Shown here piece after piece: positions 44,394 through 54,923 of a DNA stretch of 64,000 bases. Made by a program: the position numbers and the translations under genes. Within the stretch, counting starts at the first letter, position 1. The number at the start of each line of letters is the position of its first letter. This DNA comes from Girardinichthys multiradiatus (lineage: Eukaryota; Chordata; Actinopteri; Cyprinodontiformes; Goodeidae): positions 24,963,320 to 25,027,319 of the forward strand of contig NC_061798.1 in assembly GCF_021462225.1 (NCBI RefSeq). The letters are read 5' to 3'. The notes beneath the pieces were generated by a model, which did not search any database, was not told the DNA's origin, and was given only the letters and a program-made list of their open reading frames with translations.

Positions 44394-44700
44394 TATAATA
44401 TTGGTAACAAGTACGTATGGAGGTGTAATGGTGAGGCTTTCAAACCAAACCTTTAAATGAAATGGTACCAAGTGTCAAGAACGGTGGTGGTAGCATCATG
44501 CTGTGGGCCAGTTTGAGTGGCAGTGGCACTGATGCGATGTAGGAACTTGATGGAATGAGAGTAACTTTCTTCACCTCAGATCAGCACCAATTTTAAATTA
44601 TGTGGTTGGTTTGTGCAAAATAATTGTTTGTGTTAAACAGGTTTACAGCTAAGCCCACAATTATTCATACTCCTGGCAGATCTTGACTAAAAGTAATCTT

Positions 44701-45159
44701 TTAATTTTATCAGATTTATTCTTCTGACTGCAAGTAATATCAGAATTTTGCAGTGCCCTAAAGAGAGCTCTGACTTCTTCTCTAATGCTGTTTTTTTTTA
44801 TTTATTATTATTTATCTTCCTTTTATACATTGTTTTATTTTTTTTAGACAGATGCCTTAATTTGACTTATGTCTTATTTTTTTTTTTTTTTAATGAAATT
44901 AAAATAAAGTTTTATTTATCTTTTTCTCTTATACAGGATATCCCTGCTACTCTGTCAGCTTCAGTATCTCACTCACTGAATTCTACATCAGGTGTGGGCA
45001 TCAAGAGCAGTGAAGGTCTTTACAATTGCCAAAATATTTCATTAGCATGCAGACTGTGCATCACAATACAGAAAGTAGCAGATCCAAGCAATCCTTTGCA
45101 ATTGTAATATTGTATGCATTGATACTGCAATGGCTATTGCAATTATGATACATTGTACA
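44701..45159. other. AT-rich stretch, no gene seen
   Basis: T-rich runs at 44789-44900. The open frame at 44748-45107 has no recognisable motif. Confidence 0.5.
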
Positions 45160-45837
45160 TGTCATATTGAGTTTAAAGGATTTGACCCACATGCAGAAAA
45201 CAATTCAGGAGACAGTATTGTTCGGTAAAGTGTTTATTTACAACTGGGTGATTAATGCAGGGAACTGGAACCAGGATGCAAACTGTAGAAATAAACAAGA
45301 AGGTAAGCTGGGATAACTCAGGGGCTGAACCCATGAAAATAATAAATCTGTCTTACAAAGAATGGTGGAGGGATCTGCCAGAGGGGGAGTGGAAAAACCA
45401 AGTGGTTGTTGGCTGTTGAGACTGAAGTTGGTGGATATGGTAAGCTAGGAGAATTTGTAATCCACGAGGTGCGATGGAGGGAGGAGGGTGGACAGGGTTC
45501 GCAGATGGAGGTCCGAGGTACGCAGGTATCAGGAGGCTGCCAGCCGGCGTGATCCAACAAAGTCATGATAGACTTGAGTCTTTGTTTATGGAACTGGGTT
45601 GCTCCCTTCCAGAAAATGGTTTATCCAGGCAGGATTCAATGCAAGGCAAAATTAGGTTCAGGAAACCACTAAGGGCAACACTCTGGCAGTGAGTTGCTGG
45701 CAGCCTCCTCCTTAAATAGTCCTCTGCAGAGTAATCGGGAATAGCGAACACCTGTCAACTCCCCTCCAGATTCCATGCCATCTAGGGGTTGAGCACAGTA
45801 AAAGCACCAACAGACACACAAAGCACAGATCCTGACC
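45160..45837 (-). mobile_element. Solo LTR, family F
   Basis: About 678 bp. On the minus strand it begins (T/G)GTCAGGATCTGTGC and ends AACTCAATATGACA. It has GTAAATAAACAC as polyadenylation signal, then TGCATGTGGGTCAAATCC. Flanking 5-mers are GTACA (45155-45159) and ATACA (45838-45842), one mismatch apart. The first base of the LTR seems mutated. The start resembles family B. Confidence 0.75.
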
Positions 45838-45842
45838 ATACA

Positions 45843-47164
45843 GCTCTAGGAGTCAGGTAAAACAGTGCCAAAACTGACAAAATAAAAATTGTTCTGTCGT
45901 GGACAGGTTTTATATGTACACACACTGCTAGTTCTACCACTGAGTTTCACATAACAGTTTATGCTTCAATGTTTTAGTTTTAGTTATAAGTTGCTGACCA
46001 AATTGCCATTTGTCAGGTACAAAGGCTTCAGTAGATAAACAAACTTTTAGAAACAAAAATAAAATATGGCTTCTCATTTGCACTATGTATTACATGCAAT
46101 AGAATACACTGGTTTAAGAATACAGGAAAATAAAGTGTTAATTCCACTCTTGCCCTTCTGTGAACAGCTAAGGGGTCTCATTGCCATGCACTTATGCAAA
46201 GAGTTTAAAATACATAAACTGACATTTACAAATGCTCATACCAATAATGATAAAAAACAGAAGCACGTGTGTTATCTCCAACAGACACACATTTTTTTGT
46301 TGCTTTCTCCAGAAACAGTTACTGGCAGAGAAAGGAATGTCAGCATCAACATTCTCTACCATACCACTTCTTTAAGATGTGTGCTCACACGCACTCCTCG
46401 CAATGGCTTGATGTTATGGAAATATGTGAGCAAATCTACAGCACTTCTTCTCTAAGATTATGCATATGTGTGTATTCATACATATGCATGTACTCGTCAC
46501 TATCACTGTTTTTCCTCCACGCCTGTCTCTGGCTCCATGCTGTCACAAGCCGTATTAACATTTGCCTCCCTGTATGCCACTAGGATGGCACAGATCTCAG
46601 CCCTAGAGAGGAAATAAGGGTTAGGATAAATGAGTGGGAAGGAGGTCATCGTTAGAGGATAAGGGTGTAAATATTGTCATGCTGTGAAAATGTAGGAGTG
46701 GCACTTTTTAGCAAGGGTAGCGATAAAGAGATGAGTAGAAGGAAAGCTAAGCAATATATTATAAAAAAGGTAGGGGGTGAGGGAGTGTCAAGTCTGAACT
46801 AGAGTGTGGTTAAGTGAAGGGGCATAACTTTATGTCATTTGTTTTGACTTAATCTTAACGACTCAAAGGGTGAGATTGCCACCCAGCATACACTTTCTTA
46901 GAATTATGTGCACTAAAATTGTTAATATTATAATTTTATCATATTGTTTTCTTTGAATTAAACATGTTGGGAAGTTTGAGGAGCAGTAATCACCTTACAA
47001 AAGAGAAAAATGATTGCAAGACTTTACATTAAGCGGGGCAGATTTTGAAGTAATTACATCCAATAGTTTATAATTTTCATGACCTGAAATTATAATGCAC
47101 TCATTTGCCCCATATTGTTAGGTTGGCCCCACAAAGCATCCAAATATAACCTGACGTGCCTTAC
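45843..47164. other. AT-rich stretch, no gene seen
   Basis: No coding motif or element ends recognised in 1.3 kb. Confidence 0.5.
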
Positions 47165-47395
47165 ACCAAAGAGTACCTTTTTTAATTTATCTTATGAACC
47201 TCTGGGAAGTTCTTTCAAGACTCTTTGGAAATGGAAAACCATTTCAGGTGGTCAAAAGCAAAGGGTGACTATTTTGTAAAAATATAAAATATAAAAATGA
47301 TTAGAGCTATTTCACACTTTTTGTTTACTATATAATTCCATGTGTGCTCATTCAAAGGTTTGTTGTGTCTGGTGAGAATCCACAATTTAAATATA
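47165..47395 (-). mobile_element. Fragment of the CACTACC-type Tc1 family
   Basis: In reverse it matches the interior of 35101-35626: GATTCTCACCAGACACAACA, ACACATGGAATTATAT, CACCTGAAATGGTTTTCC and AAAGAGTCTTGA blocks in the same order. It lacks terminal repeats and about 60 bp of the interior. Confidence 0.6.
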
Positions 47396-47401
47396 TACTG
47401 T

Positions 47402-47412
47402 ATATATATATA

Positions 47413-47462
<50 letters not shown>
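47402..47462. repeat. (TA)n microsatellite
   Basis: Imperfect at the left with CTG interruptions, then about 22 TA units up to the RTE 5' end. Confidence 0.9.
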
Positions 47463-47467
<5 letters not shown>

Positions 47468-47827
47468 CCCCTCCTTGAACCGCCACTTAAAGTGGTGGAG
47501 GGGTTTGAGTGCTCAAATGATCCTAGAGGACATGTTGTCTGGGACTTAAATGCCCCTGGTAGGGTCTCCCATGGCAAACAGGCTCTAGGTGACGGGTCAG
47601 CCGGGGTCCCACCCTGGAGCCAAGGCTGGGAACGGGACTCGTCGGAGAGTGCCTGGTGGCTGGGTTGCTCCTCGCGGGACCAGGCCGGGCCAAGCCTGAA
47701 TGAGAGACGCGAGGCAATCCCCCAGTGGGCCCACCACCTGCAGGGGGAACCATGAGGGACTGGAACAATGAGGATTGGGTGGTAGACGAAGGTGGAGACC
47801 TCGGCGGCCCAATCCCCAGATGCTTAG

Positions 47828-48608
47828 GATGGCTCTAGGGACATGGAATGTCACCTCGCTGGGGGGGAAGGAGCCTGAGCTTGTGCTGGAGGTCAAGATA
47901 TATCAACTAGAAATAGTCGGGATCGCCTCCACGCACAGCGTGGGCTCTGGAATCCATCTCCTCGAGAGGGGCTGGACTCTCTTCTACTCTGGAGTGGCCC
48001 ACGGGGAGAGTTGGCGGGCTGGGGTGGGTTTGCTTGTTGCCCCCCAGCTCAGGGTTTACCCCACTGGATGAGAGGGTCGCATCCCTGCGCCTTCGGTTGG
48101 GGACAGGTCCCTGATTGTCATTTCGGCCTACGGGATGGGCGGTAGTGCGGAGTATCCAAGCTTCTTGGTGTCCCTGTCGGGGTGCTGCATAGTGCCCCTA
48201 CATTCTTACAATTACTACATTATTGTGCTTAGGGACTTCAACACCCACGTGGGAAACGACAGTGACACCTCGAGAGGGAATGGCCTCCCCGATCTGAATA
48301 CGAGTGTTGTTTCATTATTGGAATTCTGTGCTAGTCACGGATTGTCCATAACAAACACCATGTTCAAGTATAAGGGTGTCCATCAGTGCACTTGGCACCA
48401 GGACACCCTAGACAGGAGGTCGATGATTGACTTTGTTGTCGTGTCGTCAGACCTTCGGCCTCATATTTTGGACACTCGGATGAAGAGAGGGGCTGAGCTG
48501 TCCACTGATCACCACCTGGTGGTTAATTGGATCTGCTGGAAGAGGAGAAAGCCGGACAAACATGGCAGGCCCAAACGCATAGTTAGGCTCTGCAGGGAAC
48601 GTCTGGCA
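47828..48608 (+). pseudogene. RTE endonuclease domain
   Basis: The LINE endonuclease that nicks the target. MALGTWNVTSLGGKEPELVL starts the domain. SVGSGIHLLERGWTLFYSGV and AHGESWRAGVGLLVAPQL follow, then a frameshift near 48075. VLRDFNTHVGNDSDTSRGNG carries the DFN motif, LDRRSMIDFVVVSSDLRP follows, and STDHHLVVNWICWKRRKPDK has the final DHH catalytic motif. An in-frame TAG occurs after CRERLA. The residues needed for catalysis are mostly visible, but the frame is not continuous. Confidence 0.8.
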
Positions 48609-48701
48609 TAGCCCTCGGCCAGGGATGTATCCAACTCCCACCTCCGGGAGAGCTTTGACCAGATTCCAGGGGATGTTGAAGACATAGAGTTCGAGTGGAC
48701 C

Positions 48702-50684
48702 ATGTTCTCCGCATCTATTGTTAATGCTACTGCCCGTAGCTGCAGCTGTAAGGTCTGCGGTGCGTGTCACAGCGGCAATCCCCAAACCCGGTGGTGGACA
48801 CCGGCAGTAAGGGATGCTGTCAGGCTGAAGAAGGAGTCCTATTGGCTGTGGTTGGCTTGTGGGACTCCTGAGTCGGCTGACGGGTACCGTGAGGCCAAGC
48901 TTGCTGCGGCCTGGGCTGTGGCAGAGGCAAAAACTCGAGCCTGGGAGGATTTTGGTGAGGCCATGAAGAAGGACTACTGATTGGCCTCGAAGCAATTCTG
49001 GCAAACCATCCGGCGTCTCAGGAGGGGAAAGCAGTGCTTCGCCAACACTGTTTCCAGTGGGAGTGGGAGGCTGCTGACCTCGACTGGGGACAGTATTGGG
49101 CAATGGAAGGAGTACTTCGAGGATCACCTCAACCCTCCCATCGCGCATTCCCTGATGGAAGCAGAGGCTGGGGACTCGGGGTTAGACTCTTTCAGGCTGA
49201 AGTCACAGAGGTGGTTAAAGAGCTCCGTGGTGGGAGGGCTTCAGAGGTGGATGAGATCTGCCCCGTGTCCCTCAAGTCTTTGGATGTTGTGGGGCTGTCA
49301 TGGTTGACACGCCTCTTCAGAAATGTGTGGAGGTCTGGGACAGTGCCTCTGGACTGGCAGACTGGGGTGGTGGTCTCCCTTCATAAGAAGGGTGACCGGA
49401 GGGTGTGTTCCAACTACAGGGGGATCACACTCCTAAGCCTCCCTGGTAAGGCATATGCCAGGGTATTGGAGAGGAGAGTCCAGCTGATAGTCGAACCTCA
49501 GAATTTGGAGGAGCAGTGTGGTTTTCGTCCTGGCTGTGGAACACTGGACCAGCTCTATACCCTCTGCAGGGTACTCAAGGGTTCATGGGAGTTACCCCAA
49601 CCGATTCACGTGTTTTGTGGACCTGGAAAAGGCATTCGACTGTGTCCCTCGTGGTGCCCTGTGGGGGGAGCTCCAGGAGTATGGAAGTGGGGGCCCTTTA
49701 TTAGGGGCCATCCGGTCTCTGTACAAGCGGAGCAGGAGTTTGGTCCGCATTGCTGGCACTAAGTCGGACCTGTTCCCGGTGCATGTTGGACTCCGGCAGG
49801 GCTATCCTTTGTCACTAGTCCTGTTCATAACTTTCTTGGATTTCTTGGCACATCCAAGAGCAGGAGGGGGTCTAGTTTTCGTGAATATTGTCTCTTTTTT
49901 TGGCAATGACATAGTCCTGCTGGCCCCCTCTAGCCAAGACCTACAGCATGCACTGGGGCAGTTCGCAGCCAAGTGTGAAGCGGCTGGGATGAAGATCTGC
50001 TCCTCCAAGTCCGAGGCCATGGCTCTCGACCGGAAAAGGGTGGCTTGTCCTCTTCATGTTGGAGGGGAGTTCCTGCCTCAAGTGGAGGTGTTCAAGTATC
50101 TCGGGGTCTTGTTCACGAGTGAAGGAAGAATGGAGCGGGAGATCGACAGATGGATTGTTGCGGCTGCCGCAATAATGGGGCACTGTGCTGGTCTTTTGTG
50201 GTGAAGAGAGAGCTGAGCCGAAAAGCGAAGCTCTCGATTTACCCGTCGGTCTAGTTCCTACCCTCACCTATGGCCATGAACTTTGGGTCATGACAGAAAG
50301 AACAAAAACAAGTTAGAAGTGGCTGAAATGGGCTTCCTCCATAGGGTGGCCGGGCACTCCCTTAGAGATAGGGTGAGGAGCTCGGCCATCTGGGAAGGGC
50401 TCAGAATAGAGCCGCTACTCCTCCACATCGAGAGGAGCCAGTTGAGGTGGCTCGGGCATCTATACCAGATGCCTGCGGGACGCCTTCCTCGGGAGGTGTT
50501 TCAGGCACGTCCCACCGGGAGGAGGCCCTGGGGATGGCTCAGGACATGCTGGAGGGATTATGTCTCTCGGCTGGCCTGGGAACACCTTGGGCTCCACCCG
50601 GAGGAGCTGGAGGAGGTGTCTAGGGAGAGGGACGTCTGGGTGTCTCTACTGAGTCTGCTGCCCCCCCGACCTGGTCCCGGATAA
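48702..50684 (+). pseudogene. RTE linker and reverse transcriptase
   Basis: Linker: MFSASIVNATARSCSCKVCG and RWWTPAVRDAVRLKKESYWL to EAMKKDY, then a stop. RT: FWQTIRRLRRGKQCFANTV, LTSTGDSIGQWKEYFEDHLN, KKGDRRVCSNYRGITLLSLP and EEQCGFRPGCGTLDQLYTL. A frameshift near 49600 is followed by CFVDLEKAFDCVPRGALWGE and GLRQGYPLSLVLFITFLDFL. The catalytic motif, normally FADD, is here FFGNDIVLLAPS, so the first Asp is Asn. After a further frameshift come HIERSQLRWLGHLYQMPAGR and RDVWVSLLSLLPPRPGPG. The protein cannot be active. Confidence 0.8.
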
Positions 50685-50714
50685 AGTGGAAGACGACGAG
50701 TACGAGTATATGTA

Positions 50715-52276
50715 CAGGTCCTTCTCAAAAAATGAGCATATTTTGATAAAGTTCATTATTTTCCATAATGTAATGATGAAAATTTAACATTCATATATTT
50801 TAGATTCATTGCACACTAACTGAAATATTTCAGGTCTTTTATTGTCTTAATACGGATGATTTTGGCATACAGCTCATGAAAACCCAAAATTCCTATCTCA
50901 CAAAATTAGCATATCATTAAAAGGGTCTCTAAACGAGCTATGAACCTAATCATCTGAATCAACGAGTTAACTCTAAACACCTGCAAAAGATTCCTGAGGC
51001 CTTTAAAACTCCCAGCCTGGTTCATCACTCAAATCCCCAATCATGGGTAAGACTGCCGACCTGACTGCTGTCCAGAAGGCCACTATTGACACCCTCAAGC
51101 AAGAGGGTAAGACACAGAAAGAAATTTCTGAATGAATAGGCTGTTCCCAGAGTGGTGTATCAAGGCACCTCAGTGGGAAGTCTGTGGGAAGGAAAAAGTG
51201 TGGCAGAAAACGCTGCACAACGAGAAGAGGTGACCGGACCCTGAGGAAGATTGTGGAGAAGGGCCGATCCCAGACCTTGGGGGACCTGCGGAAGCAGTGG
51301 ACTGAGTCTGGAGTAGAAACATCCAGAGCCACCGTGCACATGCGTGTGCAGGAAATGGGCTACAGGTGCCGCATTCCCCAGACCTGGGCTACAGAGAAGC
51401 AGCACTGGACTGTTGCTCAGTGGTCCAAAGTACTTTTTTCGGATGAAAGCAAATTCTGCATGTCATTCGGAAATCAAGGTGCCAGAGTCTGGAGGAAGAC
51501 TGGGGAGAAGGAAATGCCAAAATGCCAGAAGTCCAGTGTCAAGTACCTACAGTCAGTGATGGTCTGGGGTTCCGTGTCAGCTGTTGGTGTTGGTCCACTG
51601 TGTTTTATCAAGGGCAGGGTCAATGCAGCTAGCTATCAGGAGATTTTGGAGCACTTCATGCTTCCATCTGCTGAAAAGCTTTATGGAGATGATTTCATTT
51701 TTCAGCACGACCTGGTACCTGCTCACAGTGCCAAAACCACTGGTAAATGGTTTACTGACCATGGTATCACTGTGCTCAATTGGCCTGCCAACTCTCCTGA
51801 CCTGAACCCCATAGAGAATCTGTGGGATATTGTGAAGAGAACGTTGAGAGACTCAAGACCCAACACTCTGGATGAGCTAAAGGCCGCTATCGAAGCATCC
51901 TGGGCCTCCATAAGACCTCAGCAGTGCCACAGGCTGATTGCCTCCATGCCACGCCGCATTGAAGCAGTCATTTCTGCCAAAGGATTCCTGACCAAGTATT
52001 GAGTGCATAACTGTACATGATTATTTGAAGGTTGACGTTTTTTGTATTAAAAACACTTTTCTTTTATTGGTCGGATGAAATATGCTAATTTTGTGAGATA
52101 GGAATTTTTGGTTTTCATGAGCTGTATGCCAAAATCATCCGTATTAAGACAATAAAAGACCTGAAATATTTCAGTTAGTGTGCAATGAATCTAAAATATA
52201 TGAATGTTAAATTTTCATCATTACATTATAGAAAATAATGAACTTTATCACAATATGCTAATTTTTTTAGAAGGAC

Positions 52277-52279
<3 letters not shown>
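50715..52279 (+). mobile_element. Tc1-type transposon, copy B
   Basis: A 1565-bp element with TA flanks at 50713-50714 and 52280-52281. Ends are CAGGTCCTTCTC and its complement. It has long inverted repeats as in copies A and C, slightly diverged (AAATGAGCATATTTTG at the left end). Its right end touches a long TA repeat. It faces copy C in inverted orientation 1.0 kb away. Confidence 0.95.
51043..52002 (+). pseudogene. Tc1 transposase, copy B (one stop, small deletion)
   Basis: Starts MGKTADLTAVQKATIDTLKQ. A CGA-to-TGA change makes a stop after KEISE (about 51133), within the first helix-turn-helix. From 51184 the frame is open to the end, 272 residues. Fourteen codons are missing between CRIPQ and TWATEK, and one codon is missing before DFIFQHD. 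The catalytic residues remain: Asp in VLFSDES, Asp in QHDLVPAHSA and Glu in PIENLW. The stop and the deletion probably prevent function. Confidence 0.9.

Positions 52280-52280
<1 letters not shown>

Positions 52281-52350
<70 letters not shown>
52281..52350. repeat. (TA)n microsatellite
   Basis: About 35 TA units starting at the TA target of Tc1 copy B. A second short TA run is at 52420-52437. Confidence 0.95.
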
Positions 52351-52353
<3 letters not shown>

Positions 52354-52589
52354 ATTTAGCACCAGAACTGTATTATGGAGTCATTATTTTCCTAGGACCA
52401 TAATAGCTGTCTCAACCAAAATATATATATATATATTTTGATTAGTCAATAATTGATTGCTTACTAGTCAGCTTCCCTGTAAAAAATGTTTTTTCTTTGT
52501 AAACCTAGAGTTTTTTGCAATGTCAAAAAAGTATGCTTACATTCAGTTAACTGAAACAAAATAAATATAAATCACAGAGAAAGATCATA

Positions 52590-52925
52590 AATACAACATT
52601 AGGGTAGGTTTTGGTCTTATTTGATCAGGGCAACTTTGGCCATATTTGCTTGTTGTAAGCTGCAAACTCGATTTCATATGGCCTTCTTGTAACAATGGGT
52701 TTCTTCTCATCCCTATTCTATAAGGATGGGATTTGTATAGTCCATGACTAATATGACTAATATCCGTCCACCAAGAGCTGTGGATCATTTGCAGCTCTGC
52801 TAGAGTTCAGTTTAGGTGGACGGCCATGTCTTTGTAGATTTGCAGTTAAGCCATACTCTTTGCATTTTTGAATGATGGACTGAACAGTTTTTGTTGCAGT
52901 ATCCAAAACTTTGGTAGCCTACTTT
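52590..52925 (-). pseudogene. Old Tc1 transposase N-terminal remnant
   Basis: The minus-strand translation includes TVQSIIQKCKEYGLTANLQR followed by HGRPPKLNS, the second helix-turn-helix and the GRPP linker of Tc1 transposases. Further on, RRNPLLQEGH- or KKPIVTRRPYE-like sequence appears in shifting frames. No termini are recognisable. Different family from copies A-C. Confidence 0.65.
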
Positions 52926-53309
52926 GATCATCTTAAAAATTTTATATTTGTTCTTTCTTGTGTGTTTGTTGATATTTATGATGTTGGTGTTTCATTATTT
53001 TTCTCTAAAAAACCTCAAAGGCCTTAACAGAATGACAGATAATGATATTTATATTGAGATCGGTCTATTTTTACAATTGCACACCAATACTTTTCACATA
53101 TTTATTGTTAAAAATTTGAAAACCTCATGATTCTTTTCTGCTTTGTGTGGGTGTATCTAAAAACAAATTAAAAGACGATGACATTGGAAAAAAATACAAA
53201 TAGCTTGAGGTAATAAATTTGGTGTCTCCATTTATTAGTGGATGTTAGAAACCCAGCAGCAGAATTTGTTAGTCAGGTGGCTGAAAACACTTTAATGAAG
53301 CTGCCCATA
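52926..53309. other. Spacer between inverted Tc1 copies
   Basis: AT-rich, nothing recognised. Confidence 0.5.
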
Positions 53310-53311
53310 TA

Positions 53312-54921
53312 CAGGTCCTTCTCAAAATATTAGCATATTGTGATAAAGTTCATTATTTTCCATAATGTCGTGATGAAAATTTAACATTCATATATTTTAG
53401 ATTCATTGCACACTAACTGAAATATTTCAGGTCTTTTATTGTCTTAATACGGATGATTTTGGCATACAGCTCATGAAAACCCAAAATTCCTATCTCACAA
53501 AATTAGCATATTTCATCCGACCAATAAAAGAAAAGTGTTTTTAATACAAAAAACGTCAACCTTCAAATAATCATGTACAGTTATGCACTCAATACTTGGC
53601 CGGGAATCCTTTGGCAGAAATGACTGCTTCAATGCGGCGTGGCATGGAGGCAACCAGCCTGTGGCACTGCTGAGGTCTTATGGAGGCCCAGGATGCTTCG
53701 ATAGCAGCCTTTAGTTCATCCAGAGTGTTGGGTCTCGAGTCTCTCAACGTTCTCTTCACAATATCCCACAGATTCTCTATGGGGTTCAGGTCAGGAGAGT
53801 TGGCAGGCCAATTGAGCACAGTGATACCATGGTCAGTAAACCATTTACCAGTGGTTTTGGCACTGTGAGCAGGTGCCAGGTCGTGCTGAAAAATGAAATC
53901 TTTATCTCCATAAAGCTTTTCAGCAGATGGAAGCATGAAGTGCTCCAAAATCTCCTGATAGCTAGCTGCAATGACCCTGCCCTTGATAAAACACAGTGGA
54001 CCAACACCAGCAGCTGACACGGCACCCCAGACCATCACTGACTGTGGGTACTTGACACTGGACTTCTGGCATTTTGGCATTTTCTTCTCCCCAGTCTTCC
54101 TCCAGACTCTAGCACCTTGATTTCCGAATGACATGCAGAATTTGCTTTCAACCGAAAAAAGTACTTTGGACCACTGAGCAACAGTCCAGTGCTGCTTCTC
54201 TGTAGCCCAGGTCAGGCGCTTCTGCTGCTGTTTCTGGTTCAAAAGTGGCTTGACCTGGGGAATGCGGCACCTGTAGCCCATTTCCTGCACACGCCTGTGC
54301 ACGGTGGCTCTGGATGTTTCTACTCCAGACTCAGTCCACTGCTTCCGCAGGTCCCCCAAGGTCTGGAATCGGCCCTTCTCCACAATCTTCCTCAGGGTCC
54401 GGTCACCTCTTCTCATTGTGCAGCGTTTTCTGCCACACTTTTTCCTTCCCACAGACTTCCCACTGAGGTGCCTTGATACAGCACTCTGGGAACAGCCTAT
54501 TCGTTCAGAAATTTCTTTCTGTGTCTTACCCTCTTGCTTGAGGGTGTCAATAGTGGCCTTCTGGACAGCAGTCAGGTCGGCAGTCTTACCCATGATTGGG
54601 GTTTTGAGTGATAAACCAGGCTGGGAGTTTTAAAGGCCTCAGGAATCTTTTGCAGGTGTTTAGAGTTAACTCGTTGATTCAGATGATTAGGTTCATAGCT
54701 CGTTTAGAGACCCTTTTAATGATATGCTAATTTTGTGAGATAGGAATTTTGGGTTTTCATGAGCTGTATGCCAAAATCATCCGTATTAAGACAATAAAAG
54801 ACCTGAAATATTTCAGTTAGTGTGCAATGAATCTAAAATATATGAATGTTAAATTTTCATCATGACTTTATGGAAAATAATGAACTTTATCACAATATGC
54901 TAATATTTTGAGAAGGACCTG
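53312..54921 (-). mobile_element. Tc1-type transposon, copy C
   Basis: A 1610-bp element with TA flanks at 53310-53311 and 54922-54923. Ends are CAGGTCCTTCTCAAAATATT and its complement. Inverted repeats span about 53312-53512 and 54722-54921. Its transposase gene is uninterrupted. It is the best preserved of the three copies structurally. Confidence 0.95.
53589..54593 (-). CDS. Tc1 transposase, full length, catalytic Asp replaced
   Basis: A 334-residue open frame of the DD34E Tc1 family, nuclear, acting on the element's own inverted repeats. Residues 1-60 hold the first helix-turn-helix (EISERIGCSQSAVSRHLSGK) and a basic GRKKCGRKR tract. Residues 60-115 are the second DNA-binding part. The catalytic core runs from about 140 to 280. 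Asp240 is in QHDLAPAHSA and Glu275 is in NPIENLW, separated by 34 residues as expected. The first Asp should be at 148 in the FSDES motif, but the codon at 54150-54152 reads GTT, giving Val (FSVES). Copies A and B keep Asp there. The protein could still bind DNA but should not cut it. The start codon matches the family N-terminus. Confidence 0.9.
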   Translation of the reverse strand: MGKTADLTAVQKATIDTLKQEGKTQKEISERIGCSQSAVSRHLSGKSVGRKKCGRKRCTMRRGDRTLRKIVEKGRFQTLGDLRKQWTESGVETSRATVHRRVQEMGYRCRIPQVKPLLNQKQQQKRLTWATEKQHWTVAQWSKVLFSVESKFCMSFGNQGARVWRKTGEKKMPKCQKSSVKYPQSVMVWGAVSAAGVGPLCFIKGRVIAASYQEILEHFMLPSAEKLYGDKDFIFQHDLAPAHSAKTTGKWFTDHGITVLNWPANSPDLNPIENLWDIVKRTLRDSRPNTLDELKAAIEASWASIRPQQCHRLVASMPRRIEAVISAKGFPAKY

Positions 54922-54923
54922 TA

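Larger units (their letters stand above)
42680..44700 (+). mobile_element. Older Tc1 relic split by a younger Tc1
   Basis: The halves 42680-42796 and 44394-44700 join into decayed Tc1 transposase sequence. The left part ends NTVLWS and KKCI in shifting frames. The right part gives KYVWRCNGEAFKPN and, in another frame, VKNGGGSIMLW, the segments around and after the first catalytic Asp. The insertion point is the TA dinucleotide duplicated around the element at 42797-44393. Outer boundaries are approximate. Confidence 0.55.
47463..50712 (+). mobile_element. Near full-length RTE (Rex3-like) LINE
   Basis: About 3.25 kb. The 5' UTR begins ACCCCTCCTTGAACCGCCAC. The coding part has endonuclease, linker and RT. 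The 3' tail is CGGATAAAGTGGAAGACGAC followed by GAGTACGAGTA. It lies between a TA repeat and Tc1 copy B, which starts two bases after it. Other copies here are truncated, inverted or deleted relative to this one, so it serves as the local reference. Numerous frameshifts make it inactive. Confidence 0.85.

Noticed and set aside
46066..46583. Overlapping frames of 104-129 codons
   Set aside because: No recognisable motif, AT-rich composition and two competing frames over the same bases.
53680..54633. Plus-strand frames at Tc1 copy C (and minus-strand frames at copies A and B)
   Set aside because: They are antisense shadows of the transposase gene.
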